Shown one piece after another: positions 7,210 through 16,700 of a DNA stretch of 64,000 nucleotides. Source of the DNA: Hydrogenophaga intermedia (lineage in GTDB: Bacteria > Pseudomonadota > Gammaproteobacteria > Burkholderiales > Burkholderiaceae_C). The translations under genes were made by a program, and so were the position numbers. The stretch lies in the NCBI RefSeq assembly GCF_023715105.1, contig NZ_JAMBNO010000004.1, forward strand, positions 124,001 to 188,000. The letters run 5' to 3'. The notes under the pieces were generated by a model. It ran no database searches. It was not told the origin of the DNA and was given only the letters and a program-made list of their open reading frames with translations. How positions within the stretch are numbered: the first letter of the stretch is position 1; each line of letters opens with the position of its first letter.

Positions 7210-9663
7210 TTACTGCGGCGACGGCAGGCCGAAGCGCAGGCGCGCGCCGCGCCCGGGTTCGCCTTCGCCGCGGATCCAGCCGCCGTGGCGCTCCAGCACA
7301 CGCTGCACCGTGGCCAGGCCGACGCCCGTGCCCTCGAACTCGCTGGGCGCGTGCAACCGCTTGAAGGGCTCGAACAACTGCGCGGCGAACTGCATGTCGA
7401 AACCGGCGCCGTTGTCAGCCACGCAAAAGGCCGTGCCTCCTTCGGGCGCGGGAATGGCCTCGAAGCGGATCTCGGCATGCTCGGTGCGGCGCGTGTATTT
7501 CCAGGCATTGCCCAGCAGGTTCTGCAGCACGATCTGCAGCAATGCGACATCGCCCCAGGCACGCAGGCCGTCGGCGATGACCCACTGCACCGCGCGATCG
7601 GGCTCGCTGGTGCTCAGGTCGCTGGCGATGCCGCGCGCCAGCGCCGACAAATCCACCCATTCGGGATACAGCTCGGCGCGGTTCACGCGCGAGAGCGCCA
7701 GCAGCGCGTCGATGAGCTGACCCATGCGGTTGGCCGCCTGGCGGATGCGATCGAGGTGGCTGCGCGTGACCGGATCGAGGCGCTCCTGCAGATCCTCGGC
7801 CAGCAGACTGGCGTAGCCATTGATGCTGCGCAGCGGCGTGCGCAGGTCGTGCGAGACGCTGTAGGCGAAGGATTCGAGTTCGCGGTTGAGCATCGAGAGC
7901 TCGCGCGTGCGCTCGGCCACGCGGTCCTCCAGCGCCTCGTTGAGATCGCGCAGCGCCTCCTCGGCCTCGTGCATGGCGGTGATGTCCTGCACCGTGCCCA
8001 CGCTGCGCACCGCAGTGTCTCCATCGAACTCGGTAACCGCGCTGTGGCGCACGTGCTTCACGCGGCCGTCGGGCATCACCAGCCGGTGCACCACCTGGTG
8101 CGGTGTCTGCGCATCGACCGCGATGCGGTAGGCGCGATTGACGGCAGCGCGGTCGTCGGGGTGCACGCGCTCGATGAACACCTCGTAGGACGCAGGCTGC
8201 CCCACGGGGTCGATTTCGATGATGCGGTAGAGCTCGTCGGTCCAGGTGGTGGTGTTGCTGCGCAGGTCGATCTCCCAGCTCCCCACCGAGGCGATGCGCT
8301 GCGCGTCCTTCAACCGAGCCTCGCTCGCCTTGAGCGCGGCCTCGGCGCGCCGCCGCGCGGTGATGTCCAGCAGTGTGAACTGCAGCAACTGACGGCCGTC
8401 GGTATCGAAACCCACCAGATGCACCTCGGCGTCCCATTGCGTGCCGTCGGGGCGCTGGTGCAGCCACTCGAACACCGCCGAGCCTTCCTTGAGCGCACGA
8501 CCCACCCAGTGACGACCAGCCACCACGGACGGTCTGCCATCGCGCTGCACGGGCGCCGAGACGTCCATCGCGTTGCGCCCGAGCGTGCTCGCGCGGTCGG
8601 CAAAGCCATAGGCACGCACCGCAGCGTCGTTGCATTCGATGAGTGTGAAGCTGACCGGGTCAAGCACCACCATGGGGACCTGGGAGTTGTCGAACAGGCG
8701 TTGGCGCATGGACTGCGCGGCTGCGTTCTGCGCCTCGCTGCGCACCACGCGCGCCAACAACCACGCCAGGCCCGCGCCGCCGAGCAGAAGCACCAGCGAG
8801 AAGACCCCTGTCAGGAGGCGCCCACGGGCGATGGCAGGCTCCAGCGGCGCCAGCACGCCGGCGTCGGCCAGCCCGACCGCCACCACCAGGCCGCGCGCGC
8901 CCACACGATGCCAGCCGTAGGCGCGCGGCGTGCCGTCCACCTGGCCGCTCACGTGGAAGCTGCCGTTGCGCTGCGCTGGTTGCACGAGGAACGGCCGGTC
9001 GGCGGGCAGCACCTGACCCATGGCCGCCTCATTGCCCGTGCTTCGCGCCAGGAACGCACCGGTCGCGTCCACCAATGCCACCACGTCCAGCGATGACAGG
9101 TTCAACGCCGCCAGCCGGCGCGCCAGGAAGTCGGTGGACACGGCCAGCTGCACCGTGCCGGCGAAGGCATCATTGACCAGCAGGGGCCGCGCGACCATCA
9201 CCACCCATTGGTCCGCCAGGCGCGAGCGCACCGGCTGGCCGATGAACAGCCGGTCGCCGCCGTCGCGCAGGGCCTGGAAATGCGCGCGGTCCAGGACCGT
9301 GGTGCCGTCGTCGCGGCCCAGGCTGTTGTAGACGATGCGGCCCTGCGCGTCCGCGATCGACACATGGGTCACGAACCCGGGCGGCATCACCGACAGCACA
9401 TTCAGCGCGGTGGCGCCGAAGCTCACGGGCATCTGCAGCCATTCGCGGCGCAGATAGAGCAGTTCCAGATCGAGCAGGCTCACCAGTCCTTCGACCTGAC
9501 CGGCCATGGCGTCGGCCAGGTGCACCGCGCTGCGCTCGGACTCGGCCAGCACCTGCGCGCGCAGCTGTGCCTGTGCGCGCCCTGCCTGCCACCACAGCAG
9601 CGCCGCGGCCAGCACCGACAGGCACAACACCAGCAACGGGAGCAGGCGCGTGCGTGTCGTCAT
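7210..9663 (-). CDS. PAS sensor histidine kinase with extracytoplasmic Cache-like domain
   Basis: 817-residue membrane sensor kinase. Transmembrane helix 1 is about 8-26, followed by a periplasmic Cache-type sensor region (about 30-280) and a second helix at about 284-304. Two PAS domains follow (about 322-440 and 455-565, the second of the PAS_3 type with HPDDRAAV). Then come a coiled linker, a HisKA domain with phosphorylated His605 (SVSHDLRTPL) and an ATPase domain from about 690 with NLLGNAWKY and GTGVGLATV. No receiver or output domain is present, and no response regulator gene is adjacent, so its partner lies elsewhere. ATG 9663 is taken over longer frames because it sits just before the first membrane helix. 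Confidence 0.9.
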   Translation of the reverse strand: MTTRTRLLPLLVLCLSVLAAALLWWQAGRAQAQLRAQVLAESERSAVHLADAMAGQVEGLVSLLDLELLYLRREWLQMPVSFGATALNVLSVMPPGFVTHVSIADAQGRIVYNSLGRDDGTTVLDRAHFQALRDGGDRLFIGQPVRSRLADQWVVMVARPLLVNDAFAGTVQLAVSTDFLARRLAALNLSSLDVVALVDATGAFLARSTGNEAAMGQVLPADRPFLVQPAQRNGSFHVSGQVDGTPRAYGWHRVGARGLVVAVGLADAGVLAPLEPAIARGRLLTGVFSLVLLLGGAGLAWLLARVVRSEAQNAAAQSMRQRLFDNSQVPMVVLDPVSFTLIECNDAAVRAYGFADRASTLGRNAMDVSAPVQRDGRPSVVAGRHWVGRALKEGSAVFEWLHQRPDGTQWDAEVHLVGFDTDGRQLLQFTLLDITARRRAEAALKASEARLKDAQRIASVGSWEIDLRSNTTTWTDELYRIIEIDPVGQPASYEVFIERVHPDDRAAVNRAYRIAVDAQTPHQVVHRLVMPDGRVKHVRHSAVTEFDGDTAVRSVGTVQDITAMHEAEEALRDLNEALEDRVAERTRELSMLNRELESFAYSVSHDLRTPLRSINGYASLLAEDLQERLDPVTRSHLDRIRQAANRMGQLIDALLALSRVNRAELYPEWVDLSALARGIASDLSTSEPDRAVQWVIADGLRAWGDVALLQIVLQNLLGNAWKYTRRTEHAEIRFEAIPAPEGGTAFCVADNGAGFDMQFAAQLFEPFKRLHAPSEFEGTGVGLATVQRVLERHGGWIRGEGEPGRGARLRFGLPSPQ

Positions 9664-9740
9664 GAAGTGCCGCGGCAGAAAAAGGTGGAGGACATGCCCC
9701 GAGTATCGGGCCATGCGAACCGCCGCGGTGACGAAATCCC

Positions 9741-10421
9741 TCAACCCAGGGGCAGGCTGCGCAACAACTCGCTCACACCGTCCCAGACAATCTGCACCCC
9801 CAGGCAGAGCAGGATGAATGCCGACAGGCGCAGGAAGATGATGGCGCCCGCCTCGCCCAGCGGGCGCAGCAGATGATCGGCGTAGCGGAAAGCCAGGTAC
9901 AGCAGCACGCCGATGGCCAGCAACGCGATCACGCCGCCGCCGATGTTGGCCAGTGCCAGCGTGACGCGCTCATGGCTGAGCGACACGCCCACGGTGATCG
10001 CGGCGGCAATCGAACCCGGCCCGCAGCTGATCGGAAAGGTCAGCGGATAGAAGGCCTGGCGACGGGCCATCTCGGGCGTGAACGCCTCGGCGAGCTCGGT
10101 GCGGCTGTCGGCTGTGGATTGGGTGGCCGTGAGCAGCCGCCACGCCGTGGCTGCGAGGATGAGCCCGCCGCCCACGCGCACGATGGGCAGCGAGATGCCG
10201 AAGAAAGCCAGCACGTGCGAACCCACCAGCATGCTGCCCAGCATGAGTGCGAACATGTTGCGTGCGATCTTGCGCGCCAGCATGGCCCGCGTGCGCGCCG
10301 AAGCACCTTCGGTGAGACCGAGAAAGATCGGCGCGGTCGCCGCCGGGTTGAGGATGGGCAGCAGCGCGGCAAAAACAAACAGGAAGCTCTTGCCGAAAGC
10401 GAGCGCGATCTCTGCCGTCAT
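9741..10421 (-). CDS. marC: MarC family integral membrane protein
   Basis: 226-residue, six-helix membrane protein of the MarC/UPF0056 family. Characteristic features are the early LPILNPAATAPIFLGL stretch (about 16-31), PLTFPISCGPGSIAA near the middle and a C-terminal helix FILLCLGVQIVWDG. Family members were once linked to multiple antibiotic resistance, but the transport function is unproven. The start is either ATG 10421 or 10427; the downstream one is better spaced from an AGGG stretch. It follows the BCCT transporter gene by 16 bases on the same strand and is probably co-transcribed with it. Confidence 0.88.
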   Translation of the reverse strand: MTAEIALAFGKSFLFVFAALLPILNPAATAPIFLGLTEGASARTRAMLARKIARNMFALMLGSMLVGSHVLAFFGISLPIVRVGGGLILAATAWRLLTATQSTADSRTELAEAFTPEMARRQAFYPLTFPISCGPGSIAAAITVGVSLSHERVTLALANIGGGVIALLAIGVLLYLAFRYADHLLRPLGEAGAIIFLRLSAFILLCLGVQIVWDGVSELLRSLPLG

Positions 10422-10437
10422 CACCATCGCCCTGGCG

Positions 10438-11964
10438 TCAAACCTTGGGCGTGTCGACCATTTCGCGCATGCGGCGACGCAGCGCGCGCTCGCGGCGGTT
10501 CTCTTCGGCCCAGTCGTCGCGCACACCGCGCCACAGCGCCACCGCCATGAGCACGATCACAAGCGCAAACGGCAACGCGAACACGATGGTGGCCGTCTGC
10601 ACCGCCTTGAGACCGCCGGCCAGCAGCAACGAAATGGCAATGCCCGAGACCAGCACACCCCAGACGATCTTCACGCGCGCGCCCGGGTTCGGCTGGCCGC
10701 CCGAGCTCATCATGCCGAGCACCAGCACGGCCGAGTCACCCGAGGTGACGAAGAACACCAACACCAGCACCGTGGCCACGGCGGCCATGATCGCGCCCAG
10801 AGGCAGTGCCTCGAACATCGCGAACAGTGCGGTCGATACGTCGGCGGACACCGCCTCAGCGATCGGTGCGCCCTGCATGATCTCCAGCGTCAAGGCCGTT
10901 CCGCCAAAGACCGAGAACCACACGAAGGCCGCGAGCGAGGGCGCCAGCACCGTGCCCAGGATGAACTCGCGAATGGTGCGTCCGCGCGAGACGCGCGCGA
11001 TGAACAAACCCACGAAGGGCGACCAGCTCACCCACCAGGCCCAGTAGAAGACCGTCCAGCCGCCCACCCAGCCGCTGTCGCGAAACGGCGTCATGCGCAG
11101 GCTCATGCGCACGAACTCGCTCACGTAGCTGCCCAGCGTGGTGGTGAAGGTGTCGATGATGGCCACCGTGGGGCCGAGCACGAAGATCGCGAGCGCCAGC
11201 AGGGCGGCGACGATCAGGTTGAAGGTGGAGAGCCACTTGATGCCGCGTGTGACGCCAGTGACGGCCGACGCGAGGAACAGCAGTGTGGTGACCACGATGA
11301 TGCCGACCTGCCAGGCATTGCCCACCGGTACGCCCGCCACGGCCGCGAGGCCGCTGTTGATCTGCAGGGCACCCATGCCCAGTGAGGCCGCCACACCGAA
11401 CGCGGTGGCGATGACCGCGAGCACGTTGACCACCGGCCCCAGGCCGCGCGCCCACGACCACGGCAGCGACTGAACAGCCGTGCTCACGAGCGCCGAGCCA
11501 CCCTTGCGGAACTGGAAGAAGGCGATCGCCAGCGCGACGATGCTGTACACCGCCCAGGGGTGCAAGCCCCAGTGGAAGAAGCTGTAACGCATGGCCGCGT
11601 TGGCGGCCTCGGGTGTGTTGGCCGTGATGCCCGGCGGGGGTGCGCCGTAGTGCGAGATCGGTTCGGCCACGCCCCAGAACACCAGGCCGATGCCCATCCC
11701 GGCGGCGAACAGCATCGCGAACCAGGCGCCGATGGAGAACTCGGGTTCATCGTCTTCAGCACCGAGCTTGAGGTCACCATAACGGCTGAAGGCCAGGACC
11801 AGGGCCATCACCACCAGACCGAGCACCACCCACAGGTAGAACCAGCCGAAGTCACGCGTGATGACGGCAAGCAGGGTGTCGAACACCGAGCCGAGCGAGG
11901 CCGGTGAGATGACGCCCCAAAGAACAATGGCCAGGATCAGCCCGGCCGAGACGAAGAGTTGCAT
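10438..11964 (-). CDS. BCCT family transporter (betaine/carnitine/choline type)
   Basis: 508-residue secondary transporter with about twelve membrane segments. The family signature GMGIGLVFWGVAEP is at 89-102. The tryptophan-rich quaternary-amine binding helix (WAWWVSWSPFVGLFIAR) lies just past the middle, followed by the GRTIREFI cytoplasmic helix. Members import glycine betaine, choline or carnitine, driven by Na+ or H+. The substrate cannot be fixed from sequence. The C-terminal tail is short and charged (RRERALRRRMREM), which in some relatives senses osmotic stress. A strong GGAGGA ribosome site lies just before ATG 11964. It leads a two-gene unit with marC and is divergent from the monooxygenase gene. 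Confidence 0.92.
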   Translation of the reverse strand: MQLFVSAGLILAIVLWGVISPASLGSVFDTLLAVITRDFGWFYLWVVLGLVVMALVLAFSRYGDLKLGAEDDEPEFSIGAWFAMLFAAGMGIGLVFWGVAEPISHYGAPPPGITANTPEAANAAMRYSFFHWGLHPWAVYSIVALAIAFFQFRKGGSALVSTAVQSLPWSWARGLGPVVNVLAVIATAFGVAASLGMGALQINSGLAAVAGVPVGNAWQVGIIVVTTLLFLASAVTGVTRGIKWLSTFNLIVAALLALAIFVLGPTVAIIDTFTTTLGSYVSEFVRMSLRMTPFRDSGWVGGWTVFYWAWWVSWSPFVGLFIARVSRGRTIREFILGTVLAPSLAAFVWFSVFGGTALTLEIMQGAPIAEAVSADVSTALFAMFEALPLGAIMAAVATVLVLVFFVTSGDSAVLVLGMMSSGGQPNPGARVKIVWGVLVSGIAISLLLAGGLKAVQTATIVFALPFALVIVLMAVALWRGVRDDWAEENRRERALRRRMREMVDTPKV

Positions 11965-12075
11965 GGGTTTTCCTCCAAAGAGCGCCCGGCGCGTGGCCCG
12001 ATGTGACAGAGGCATCCGGTGTGCAGGGCCGTCCAGGGGAGCGGCGCCGGGGCTGTCAGCAAGGGCCGGCAGGTG

Positions 12076-12093
12076 TGGTTGCGTGCGCAACCA
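12076..12093. promoter_or_regulatory. perfect 8-2-8 palindrome in the BCCT/monooxygenase intergenic region
   Basis: TGGTTGCGTGCGCAACCA has eight-base arms that are exact reverse complements around a two-base centre. It lies about 110 bases from the BCCT start and 125 from the monooxygenase start, so it could serve as an operator for either promoter. No matching regulator gene is adjacent. Confidence 0.45.
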
Positions 12094-12217
12094 GTTACCA
12101 GGGCAGCCTGCCATTATGGGCATGGAAAAGTGTTTTTCAGGGGGCCAATTCCGCGCCATGGACGCGAGGATGGCGGTCCAATCTGGCAAACATCGCCCGA
12201 AACAGGCAGGAGATCAC

Positions 12218-13906
12218 GTGAAGGAATTGCAGGACGCACAGCGCCAGGGGACGGTCCTCGAAGTGGACGTGCTGGTCGCCGGTGCCGGCCCGTGCGGCCT
12301 GATGCTGGCCAACGAGCTCGGGCTGCGCGGCATCGGCTGCCTGCTGGCGGACCCGAAAGCGACCACGGCCTTCAACCCGCAGGCCAACGCGACGCAAGCG
12401 CGCACCATGGAGCACTTCCGGCGCATCGGCATCGCGCAGGAGATTCGCGCACTCGGCCTGCCCGCTGACCACCCGACCGACATCGCGTACTTCACGCGGT
12501 TTGCCACGCACGAACTGGCCCGCCTGCGCCTGCCCACCGCGGCGCAGGCCACCGAACACGTGCGCGCCCTGCGCGGCGCGTGGAACGCGGCCGAGCTGCC
12601 GCACCGCGTGTCGCAGAAGTTCGTGGAGGCCGTGCTGCGCAAGCACGCCGAGGCGCGCACCGGCCGGCCGGTGGCCTTCGGCTGGAAGCTGCTCGACTTC
12701 GAGCAGGACGCCGACGGCGTGAACGCGCGCCTGGCCCCGGCCGACGGCAAAGGTCCGCCGGTGACGGTGCGCGCGCGCTACCTGGTCGGCGCCGACGGCG
12801 CGCGCAGCACGGTGCGCCAGGCGCTGGGTGTCTCGTACAGCGGGGCCACCGGCGTGCAGCGCCAGTTCATGGGCGGGCGCATGTTTGCGGTGTACCTGCG
12901 TGCACCCACCTTCTACCAACAGTTGCCGCACGACCGCGCCTGGATGTATGTGAGCGTGAACCCCGAACGCCGCGTGTTCATGGCCTCGGTGGACGGGCGC
13001 GGCGAGTTCGCCTTCCACGCCGCGGTGCACCCCGATGAGGACCCGTCCGGCTGGACGCATGAGGACGCGAAACGCCTGTTCGCGCAGGCCAGCGGCATGG
13101 CCGTCCCGATCGAGGTGCTGTCCACCGGCACCTGGATCGCCGGCCACTCGCTGGTGGCCGAGCGCTATCAGCAAGGCCGCGTGTTCATCGCGGGCGATGC
13201 GGCGCACCTGTTCACGCCCACCGGTGGCCTGGGCTACAACACGGCCGTGGGCGACGCGGTCAATCTGGGCTGGAAGCTCGCCAGCGTGCTGCGTGGCCAC
13301 GCGCGCCCCGAGTTGCTCGACAGCTACGACAGCGAGCGGCGCCCCATAGGCGTGCGCAACACCGGCTACGCGCGCGGCTTTGCGGATTCGATCGGCGGGT
13401 TCCACACCACACCCGCACTCGAAGCCGAGGGCCCCGCGGGCGACGCGCTGCGCGCGCACGCCAGCACCGTGCTCGACGACCACGTGCGCCGCGAATTCAA
13501 CATTCCCGGCGTGACCTTCGGCGAGCGCTACGACGGCTCACCGGTGATCGCGGGCGATGGCGGCACGCCCCCGCCCGACAGCGCCAACGACTACCAGCCC
13601 AGCACCTGCCCGGGCGGACGCCTGCCGCACGTGTGGCTGGGCGGCGAGCGCTCGCTGTACGACGAACTCGGCTTCGAATGGACCGTGCTGGCGCCGGGCA
13701 CGCGACGCGCTGCGGCGCAGGCGCTGGTGGCCGCTGGCACGCAGGCGGGGATCGACGTCAAGCTGCGCCTGTGCGACGAACCCGAGGCGCGCGAGGTGCT
13801 GGGCGATGCGCTGCTGCTCGTGCGGCCGGACCAGGTGGTGGCCTGGCGCGGCGGCGCCGTGGAGGCGCCGCAGGCGGTCTGGCGCAGGGTGGCCTGCACG
13901 CGCTGA
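12218..13906 (+). CDS. FAD-dependent aromatic monooxygenase (phenol hydroxylase/UbiH-like)
   Basis: 562-residue class A flavoprotein hydroxylase that would use NAD(P)H and O2 to hydroxylate an aromatic ring. The FAD dinucleotide motif GAGPCG is at 22-27, the NADPH/FAD DG motif is GADGARSTVRQ (about 191) and the second FAD motif is GDAAHLFTPTGGLG (about 326). The C-terminal 150 residues form the thioredoxin-like extension seen in PheA/MhpA/TfdB-like enzymes. GTG 12218 has a good GGAG site six bases upstream. An ATG at 12158 is possible but has no such site. No ring-cleavage gene is adjacent, so the substrate is open. The palindrome at 12076-12093 may regulate it. Confidence 0.9.
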   Translation: MKELQDAQRQGTVLEVDVLVAGAGPCGLMLANELGLRGIGCLLADPKATTAFNPQANATQARTMEHFRRIGIAQEIRALGLPADHPTDIAYFTRFATHELARLRLPTAAQATEHVRALRGAWNAAELPHRVSQKFVEAVLRKHAEARTGRPVAFGWKLLDFEQDADGVNARLAPADGKGPPVTVRARYLVGADGARSTVRQALGVSYSGATGVQRQFMGGRMFAVYLRAPTFYQQLPHDRAWMYVSVNPERRVFMASVDGRGEFAFHAAVHPDEDPSGWTHEDAKRLFAQASGMAVPIEVLSTGTWIAGHSLVAERYQQGRVFIAGDAAHLFTPTGGLGYNTAVGDAVNLGWKLASVLRGHARPELLDSYDSERRPIGVRNTGYARGFADSIGGFHTTPALEAEGPAGDALRAHASTVLDDHVRREFNIPGVTFGERYDGSPVIAGDGGTPPPDSANDYQPSTCPGGRLPHVWLGGERSLYDELGFEWTVLAPGTRRAAAQALVAAGTQAGIDVKLRLCDEPEAREVLGDALLLVRPDQVVAWRGGAVEAPQAVWRRVACTR

Positions 13907-13986
13907 GCCTGGGCTCCCGCGCGGGCTTGGGTGCGCGGGCCGGCTGTGGCAGGATCGCATGGCCCTCCACCGCCTCCGAACTCACC

Positions 13987-15063
13987 ATGACCCTGCTGCT
14001 CTTTATCGCCGGCCTGGCCGGCCTCATCGCTGGCGCCGAGTTGCTGGTGCGCGGCGCCTCGAAGCTCGCGCTGTCGTTCGGCCTGTCACCCCTGGTGGTG
14101 GGGCTCACCATCGTGGCCTTCGGCACCAGCTCGCCCGAGCTGGCGGTGTCGGTGGGGGCGGTGTCCAGTGGCCAGACCGATATCGCCATCGGCAATGTGG
14201 TGGGCAGCAACGTGCTCAACGTGCTCTTCATCCTGGGCATCTCGGCCCTCATCACACCGCTGGTGGTGCACGTGCAACTCATCCGCCAGGAGGTGCCCAT
14301 CATGATTGGTGCGGCGCTGCTGCTGGTGCTGTTCGCGCTGGACGGCCGCGTGAGCTGGTACGAAGCCGCCATGCTCACCGCGGCCATGGTGGCCTACACC
14401 GTGTTCCTGGTGGTGCAGTCGCGCCGCGAAAGCCGTGATACCCAGGGCGACTATGAGGCCGAGCTGCAACCGGCAGCGGCCGGTGCCTGGGATTCGAAAC
14501 TGCCCGCGCAGATCGCCCTCATCGTGGTCGGTCTTGCGCTGCTGGTGCTGGGCGCCGAGGGGCTGGTGCGATCGGCGGTGGTGTTCGCGCAGCACCTGGG
14601 CCTGTCCGAGCTGGTGATCGGCCTGACCGTGGTGGCGCTGGGCACCTCGATGCCCGAGGTGGCCACGTCGATCATGGCCGCCGTCAAGGGCGAGCGCGAC
14701 CTGGCCGTGGGCAACGTGGTCGGTAGCAACACCTTCAACATCCTGGGCTGCCTGGGCATCTCCGGCCTGGTGGCCGGCGGCGCCGGCCTGCAGGTGCCCG
14801 CCTCCGTGATGGCCTTCGACATCTGGGTCATGCTGGCCGTGGCCCTGGCCTGCCTGCCGGTGTTCATGACCGGCCGCGAGATCGCGCGCTGGGAGGGCGC
14901 CATCTTCCTGGGTTACTACATCGCCTACGTGGCCTACCTGATCCTAGCCGCCCAGCAGCACGCCGCGCTTGGCGCCTTCAGCACGGCCATGCTCAGCTTC
15001 GTGGTGCCGATCACCGTGGTGACCCTGGTGGCAGTGATGGTGCGGCATACGCCGAAGCGCTGA
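13987..15063 (+). CDS. calcium/sodium antiporter, CaCA family (YrbG-like)
   Basis: 358-residue cation exchanger with two inverted five-helix halves. The two alpha-repeats that form the ion path are plain: GTSSPELAVS with GNVVGSNVLN in the first half, and GTSMPEVATS with GNVVGSNTFN in the second. A hydrophilic loop with an acidic stretch (about 140-165) links the halves. It should exchange Ca2+ for Na+ (or H+) across the inner membrane. ATG 13987 begins directly with the first helix (MTLLLFIAGLAGL). It is followed after 72 bases by a small membrane protein gene on the same strand. Confidence 0.92.
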   Translation: MTLLLFIAGLAGLIAGAELLVRGASKLALSFGLSPLVVGLTIVAFGTSSPELAVSVGAVSSGQTDIAIGNVVGSNVLNVLFILGISALITPLVVHVQLIRQEVPIMIGAALLLVLFALDGRVSWYEAAMLTAAMVAYTVFLVVQSRRESRDTQGDYEAELQPAAAGAWDSKLPAQIALIVVGLALLVLGAEGLVRSAVVFAQHLGLSELVIGLTVVALGTSMPEVATSIMAAVKGERDLAVGNVVGSNTFNILGCLGISGLVAGGAGLQVPASVMAFDIWVMLAVALACLPVFMTGREIARWEGAIFLGYYIAYVAYLILAAQQHAALGAFSTAMLSFVVPITVVTLVAVMVRHTPKR

Positions 15064-15135
15064 GGCGGCCACCGGGAACCTCAGCTTGTCCCGCGGGATC
15101 GACAGCGCGTTGCAACAACCATCGGGAGTCTGATC

Positions 15136-15534
15136 GTGAAATTCGCGCTGTGGGGTGGCTTCGTTCTGTTGGCCGCGCTGTGGACCGGCGGCGCCGCGCT
15201 GCTGGCCCAGGTGGTGCAGTGGTCCGCACAAGGCCTTGCATCCGGGGCCGCCGGCAACATCGGCAACGCCGCTGCGACGATGGCCATGCCCGTCTGGCTG
15301 GCGCCCTGGTTCGACCCGGCCGCCTGGGCCGCCCTGCAGCAAAGCATCAGCGCCGCCTTCGAGGGGCTTGCCGCGCTGATGCCGGGCATCGGGGGTCTCG
15401 TGTCCTGGCTGTCGCCGCTGGTCTGGGTGTTCTGGGGCCTGGGCCTGGCGCTGCTGCTGGCGCTGACCCTGGCGGGCCACTGGCTGATCCAGCGGTTCGG
15501 CAAGCCGCCGCACAGCAACCCGCAAGTCGCCTGA
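15136..15534 (+). CDS. small membrane protein, hypothetical
   Basis: 132-residue protein with no recognised family name. It has an N-terminal membrane helix (about 3-25), an amphipathic alanine-rich middle with many tryptophans (WLAPWFDPAAWAAL, about 54-67) and a second strong membrane helix (about 92-115) ending in a short basic tail. The start is GTG 15136, preceded by a GGGAG stretch ten bases away. Codon use matches its neighbours. It could be co-transcribed with the antiporter gene. Confidence 0.6.
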   Translation: MKFALWGGFVLLAALWTGGAALLAQVVQWSAQGLASGAAGNIGNAAATMAMPVWLAPWFDPAAWAALQQSISAAFEGLAALMPGIGGLVSWLSPLVWVFWGLGLALLLALTLAGHWLIQRFGKPPHSNPQVA

Positions 15535-15576
15535 CCAAGGGCCTTCAGGTGTGCGGCCGGGTGGCGGCCCGCGCCC

Positions 15577-16674
15577 TCACGGCGCCAGGCACCGCGCCAC
15601 CGCCGCCTCGTCCCATTCGATGCCCGTGCCCGCGCGATCGGGCACGCTGACCTTGCCGTCGCGCACCCGCACCGGCTCGGCCAGCACCGGTGAGGCCCAG
15701 TCGACATATTCGAGCCAGTGCCGCGTCGGCGTGGCCGCCATCAGGTGCACGCTTACCTCCGGGAACAGGTGCGTCGAGAGCGGCAGGCCCGCCGCCTCGG
15801 CCAGCGCCGCGGCCTGCAGCCAGCCGCTCACGCCGCCGATCTTCATCGCGTCCGGCATGCCGAGGTCCGACGCCCCCGCGGCCAGGCTGTCGGCCATCTC
15901 GCGCGGCCCCCACCAGTTTTCGCCGATCTGGATCGGGCATGTCGAGCGCGCACGCACGCGCGCACACCCCGCGTAGTCGTGCGCCAGGCAGGGTTCCTCG
16001 ATCCAGGTGAGGCCTTCGTCCGCCAGCACCAGCACGCGCCGCTCAGCCTCCGGCACGCTCAGGCCCTGGTTGTAGTCCGACATCAGGTACACATCCGGGC
16101 CGATGGCGGCCTTCACGGCGCGCACCACGCGCAGGTCGGTGGCGAGGTCGGGGTAGCCCAACCGCACCTTGATCGCGGAGAAGCCCTCGGCCACCAGCGC
16201 CTCGGCCTCGGCCGGCGCGGCCTCGGGGCCGATGAGGCCCAGGCCGCAGCTGTTGTAGGCGGGAATGGCCATCACGTCGGCCCCCAGCGCGCGCGCCAGC
16301 GGGCGGCCCTCGGCGCGGGCCAGTGCGTCCCAGGCCGCCATATCGATACCGGCCAGAGCCATACCGACGATACCGCTGTCGCCCAGCAGCCGGAAACGCG
16401 CGCGCAGCAGACGGTTGATCTCCAGCGGTGCGGCCGACACGCCGCGCAGCAGGGGATCCAGGTTCATGAGCAGCTCGCACACGGGCTTGAGCACCAGCGG
16501 CGTGTAGCAGAACAGGTAGGTGTGGCCGACCACGCCTTCCTCGGTGCGCAGGTCGATCAGGCACAGCGGCGCCACGCGGATCGTGCCGCTGCTGGTCTGC
16601 AACGGCAGGCGCATGGGCACGTGCACGGCGCGCACCGCAAGGCTGTGCACGGTCAGCTGGCTCGAAACGCTCAT
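15577..16674 (-). CDS. mandelate racemase/muconate lactonizing enzyme family protein
   Basis: 365-residue enolase-superfamily enzyme that looks closest to true mandelate racemase throughout: GVVGHTYLF near 47, AGIDMAAWDAL near 108, MPDAMKIGGV near 273 and AATPTRHWLE near 313. Metal ligands Asp200, Glu226 or Glu227 (IEEP), and Glu252 (GENWW) are present, as are Asn202, the Asp275-His302 dyad and Glu322. The KxK motif, however, reads Lys169-Val170-Arg171: the second lysine, the S-face base of mandelate racemase, is arginine. It may therefore be a dehydratase or a racemase of altered specificity. It has a good GAGGAAAA ribosome site. It lies next to two gene relics and a MarR gene. Confidence 0.88.
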   Translation of the reverse strand: MSVSSQLTVHSLAVRAVHVPMRLPLQTSSGTIRVAPLCLIDLRTEEGVVGHTYLFCYTPLVLKPVCELLMNLDPLLRGVSAAPLEINRLLRARFRLLGDSGIVGMALAGIDMAAWDALARAEGRPLARALGADVMAIPAYNSCGLGLIGPEAAPAEAEALVAEGFSAIKVRLGYPDLATDLRVVRAVKAAIGPDVYLMSDYNQGLSVPEAERRVLVLADEGLTWIEEPCLAHDYAGCARVRARSTCPIQIGENWWGPREMADSLAAGASDLGMPDAMKIGGVSGWLQAAALAEAAGLPLSTHLFPEVSVHLMAATPTRHWLEYVDWASPVLAEPVRVRDGKVSVPDRAGTGIEWDEAAVARCLAP

Positions 16675-16700
16675 GGGTTTTTTCCTCGTTGATCGGGTCG

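Noticed and set aside
4596..7364. Open frame of about 922 codons on the plus strand
   Set aside because: Runs antisense through dinG and out of frame through the patatin gene; low-complexity Arg/Gly/Ala product.
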